64,000 nucleotides of DNA from Fratercula arctica. Taxonomy: Eukaryota; Chordata; Aves; Charadriiformes; Alcidae. How positions within the stretch are numbered: the stretch's first letter is position 1; each line of letters starts with the position of its first letter. The notes below the pieces were generated by a model. The model ran no database searches. It was not told the origin of the DNA and saw only the letters and a list, made by a program, of their open reading frames with translations. Both the position numbers and the translations under genes were made by a program. The DNA lies in assembly GCA_947846985.1 (NCBI GenBank), contig CANTUZ010000001.1:6992004-7056003 (forward strand), in the 5' to 3' direction. Below are positions 57,124-64,000 of the stretch, one piece after another.

Positions 57124-59800
57124 GAGGGATGAAAGATGAATCTTTTCAGAGACACTCAGTGTGCAACAGTTGAAGGAAACGGCAGCTTTTAAACTTTACT
57201 GTGCTCTTTATCCAGAGTTCATACAGAAGAGACGGCTGTAGCCTCCTGAAACAGCTTCCTGGCTGTGCTGCAACCATCCCTCAGGAGAACCGGAGCCAGG
57301 CAGAGCCCGAGGTACCTCTCCCTCACCTGCCTTTGCTGAGATGGGGAACAGAAGGAGCTGATTATGGAATTTGTCAAAGAACAGACCTACAGGCGGCTTT
57401 CAGACCATGGCAAAGAGCACACGTTAATGTCTTTCAGGATGTTTTGGGTAGGTTTCTCCAACACGAGGGTCAAACCACCCTTTTACTGAAGGACTTTGGC
57501 ACTAGGGCTCTCAAGGGTATGTAGGGGAGCGCAGTTCCAGCTTATGCAAAGGTATACAGTTACACAAAGGTATTAATAACGTTAAAAGTTTTGGAGAATA
57601 TTAAACTCTTCTTCTTTAAATTCTTTTGCAATGATTATAACTCTACTAGCTCTGTGTCTTCCAGAAGAGGCACAATAACAATCATGTGATTTCTCCCTTT
57701 TTTTGAGTCCAGAACTAGGCAAGTCTAGGAAGAAAACACCCCATTGAATTAAATACACAACTTTTATGCTCACGTTATGGGTCTGAATGGTGAAAAGAAG
57801 TTTTGTTTCCCTTGTGGTGTATATTCAAGAATTATTAGTCCTAAAAGTAGATGGGGCTGACTGCTGTAAAGGAGATTTTTTTTCCTCCCCGTGGCTTGCT
57901 CCAGCTCTGCTTTTGCAAGTTCATATTCTCTAGTTCTTCCCTTCATTAACACTCCGAATCTGCTTTCAGCTCCATCCAGGTTTCTCAGGGCAAACCTGCT
58001 GGAACATTTGGCTGTACTTCAACAGAACAGTCTTCAGCACATTTGTAAGTTAATGCAGAAGTTAAAGCCGCCCCTAATTGTGTTGGGCCTCTCTCGAGTC
58101 AAGCACCACCCTTCCTTTCCTTCCTCTCAGAAACAGAGCAGCGTATTTGTCAGAACACACCACTTAGGTACCAAAAAAACCAACCATGGCTGAAAAACGC
58201 CTACTGCTTTTGTATCCCATTGCGCTCTCAAGCCTGGCCGTGGGCAAACACAGGAGACCTCGTCCAATGGCATGCTACTGTAAAGCACTTGCAAAGGTTA
58301 ATGGTACCAGTCTCCTACCCAAGTTCTCGATATGGTTTAGCTCATCTCATCAAAGCAGTTTCCTTGAAGGCTGTAGGAAGTTCAAGCACTCAGGGCTCTA
58401 CCTGGTTCTGCCTGACTCTGTGGTTTTACACTCAGCTTCCTGATGACGTCCCCACAACCAGGCAGTCAAGGGCACCCCTTCTGCGAATGAACATGCTGCC
58501 CACTTGGCTCGTGTAAGAAAAAGAAGGTTCAGAAGCCAGCTCAATTTAACACTGGTTTTGGACAGACTTGTGCTACAATGTTAGTACTGCACCTCCCCAG
58601 TTGTAAGGGCAAGGATTTAAAAAGGAAAAGAAAAAAAAAAAGGGGGGGGGGAACAAAATCATATGATACAGAGTAAGACTTGTAAACTACTTGCCAGCTC
58701 TGGATCTCATTTTTTGCAAGCTCCTAAGGACACAAATCAGAACTGGTTTAGTCATATTCCTTCAAATTGAACAGGTAGTTTATCTGAACAGAGCATTTAC
58801 AAGCCTCCCAAACCGTAACAAACAGGAAAAAGGAATATCCTGAAAGATAAAAGTCAGATATGCACTTGAGAAGTCAGTAGCAAAGAGGACTACGTAACTT
58901 AATCTACTGATCAAAGCAACACACCAATGATAGTGTATGTGTATTTATATAATGTTCTAATACGTTCTTTTCAAGTTATGTGTTATGGTGAAGGAGAAGA
59001 GCTCCGATGGAAAGAAAGTATGTAAATGGTTCGGGTTCAGTAAATGTTATTAACCACCTCCTCCTTCATTCCGGTACACACAAGCTGTTGTGCAATGCCT
59101 GGGACCACTTCCCAAATACAAACGCTACCATTTCAACTATACGCTGACAAGATGCAAGTGTTTTGAGCACAGATTCTCTCTCTGAATGATGTCCGCCACT
59201 TTACCCATTTCCCCCCTTTTGTTTTTATTAATTGTACATATTTTAAACCTATATGAAATAGCATTGATTTTAGAATTCATTATTCTTAGGGCAAGCAAAC
59301 CATTGATGAGGCTATTCAGGGATAATGACAATACAGGCAGTTAAAATATATTTCCAATAACTAACTTTGATTTAAGATAATCACAGTAACTAAACAGCCA
59401 GAATCCAAACAATAGAGCAACGTGATCCCCCCCAAAAAAAAGCCAATACAGGTTTTTTCCTATTCAGTAACAGAAATGGTGAAAAGCACATCCCAGTTTC
59501 AGGTCATTAAAACTTAGTTGCATATTGAAGTTGATTAACTTAAGGAATGAGCTCAAAATATTTTTAGCAGTGATTTAACATTTATTTATACTATATTCTT
59601 AAGTGTAGTATTTCCTTTATGTGGTCCCCGGGTAACATTCAATAGCTTCATTAGGTTTTCAATCAAAAAGGCACAAATACAGCTGCATGCATACACATAC
59701 CAAACTTCTGGCAAGTTACCATACACTTATGTGCTAGCTGTATGCAAAATAACTTCATAGGCCATAAGCGAAAACTCATCGTGGGAAATAATTAAAATGG
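56525..59800. other. Intergenic stretch and possible EED 3' UTR
   Basis: No gene is recognised. It contains a 29-base T run at 57,092-57,120 and an A/G-rich tract near 58,620-58,652. The right part (toward 59.8 kb) could belong to a long EED 3' UTR on the minus strand. Confidence 0.4.
57092..57120. repeat. Poly(T) tract
   Basis: 29 uninterrupted T residues. It could be the reverse of a retrocopy poly(A) tail, but no coding sequence is recognised next to it. Confidence 0.95.
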
Positions 59801-59832
59801 ACAATTCAGAAAACTTTACAAAAATACTTCTT

Positions 59833-59838
59833 TTTATT
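59833..59838 (-). terminator. EED: Candidate EED poly(A) signal
   Basis: The minus strand reads AATAAA about 175 bases downstream of the EED stop. Other AATAAA sites lie further on (e.g. 59,581-59,586), so alternative ends are possible. Confidence 0.45.
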
Positions 59839-60013
59839 AAAAGCAGCAATTTCAAGCAGAACAATACACAGAATGTAAACATCACTAAGTTCGGCTCCAG
59901 CCTGCCAAACCTTGGAGAAAGTCTACACTAAATGCATCTACCGTACTAGCGAGTTAACAGACTGTATTAGAATTTGAAAATATATTTTCTACTTTGAATT
60001 AAGAAAAAGTAAT

Positions 60014-64000
<3,987 letters not shown>

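Noticed and set aside
50700..59800. Search for CCDC81 or another gene between HIKESHI and EED
   Set aside because: No recognisable exon on either strand.

Overview
This window is nuclear genomic DNA from a bird. The evidence is the number of CR1 LINE copies on both strands, many ending in the avian 3' tail (tandem ATTCTGTG/ATTCTATG octamers, or CATAGAATCACAGAA in reverse). There are also avian-style LTR fragments (TGTCCTGGTTTAAC, TCCCAGCTGAAACC) and vertebrate multi-exon genes with GT-AG introns. I cannot name the species. Few of the open frames are real genes; most are shadows of repeats.

Layout. 1-19.8 kb holds no gene I can support: a probable solo LTR (about 2.2-3.2 kb), CR1 fragments, simple repeats and otherwise unremarkable DNA. 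At 19,970-20,134 on the minus strand is a single exon encoding the C-terminus of LCMT2/TYW4 (wybutosine synthesis), with no other part of that gene visible. A 2.5-kb CR1 with broken reverse transcriptase (20.74-23.2 kb, minus) follows. Next is an unidentified GC-rich block (23.2-25.7 kb) with 36-bp and 60-bp tandem repeats, then an internally deleted CR1 (25.8-27.5 kb, plus) and ERV debris. FBXO39 (plus, three coding exons, 439 aa, intact) occupies 29.4-32.6 kb. A minus-strand ERV remnant with a broken integrase and an inserted CR1 (33-35.1 kb) and two more LTR-like blocks fill the gap to 38.2 kb.

HIKESHI (plus, five coding exons, 38.57-50.23 kb) starts in a CpG-rich, TATA-less promoter with paired ACTACA-TCCC elements and ETS sites. 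Its last intron ends in GG instead of AG. EED (minus) enters from the right: its last four coding exons (63.33-60.01 kb) are present and the rest lies outside the window. HIKESHI and EED are therefore convergent, about 10 kb apart.

Functionally these are unrelated housekeeping or regulatory genes: a ubiquitin-ligase adaptor (FBXO39), the carrier that imports HSP70 into the nucleus under heat stress (HIKESHI), the H3K27me3-reading core subunit of PRC2 (EED), and a tRNA-modification enzyme fragment (LCMT2). No operon-like cooperation is expected. The observations most worth checking are the HIKESHI GG acceptor with an in-frame NAGNAG fallback upstream, the orphan LCMT2 exon, a frameshifted coding-like block antisense inside HIKESHI intron 3, an unidentified terminal-exon-like frame antisense inside FBXO39 intron 1, and the repeat-bearing minus-strand frames at 23.8-25.3 kb.
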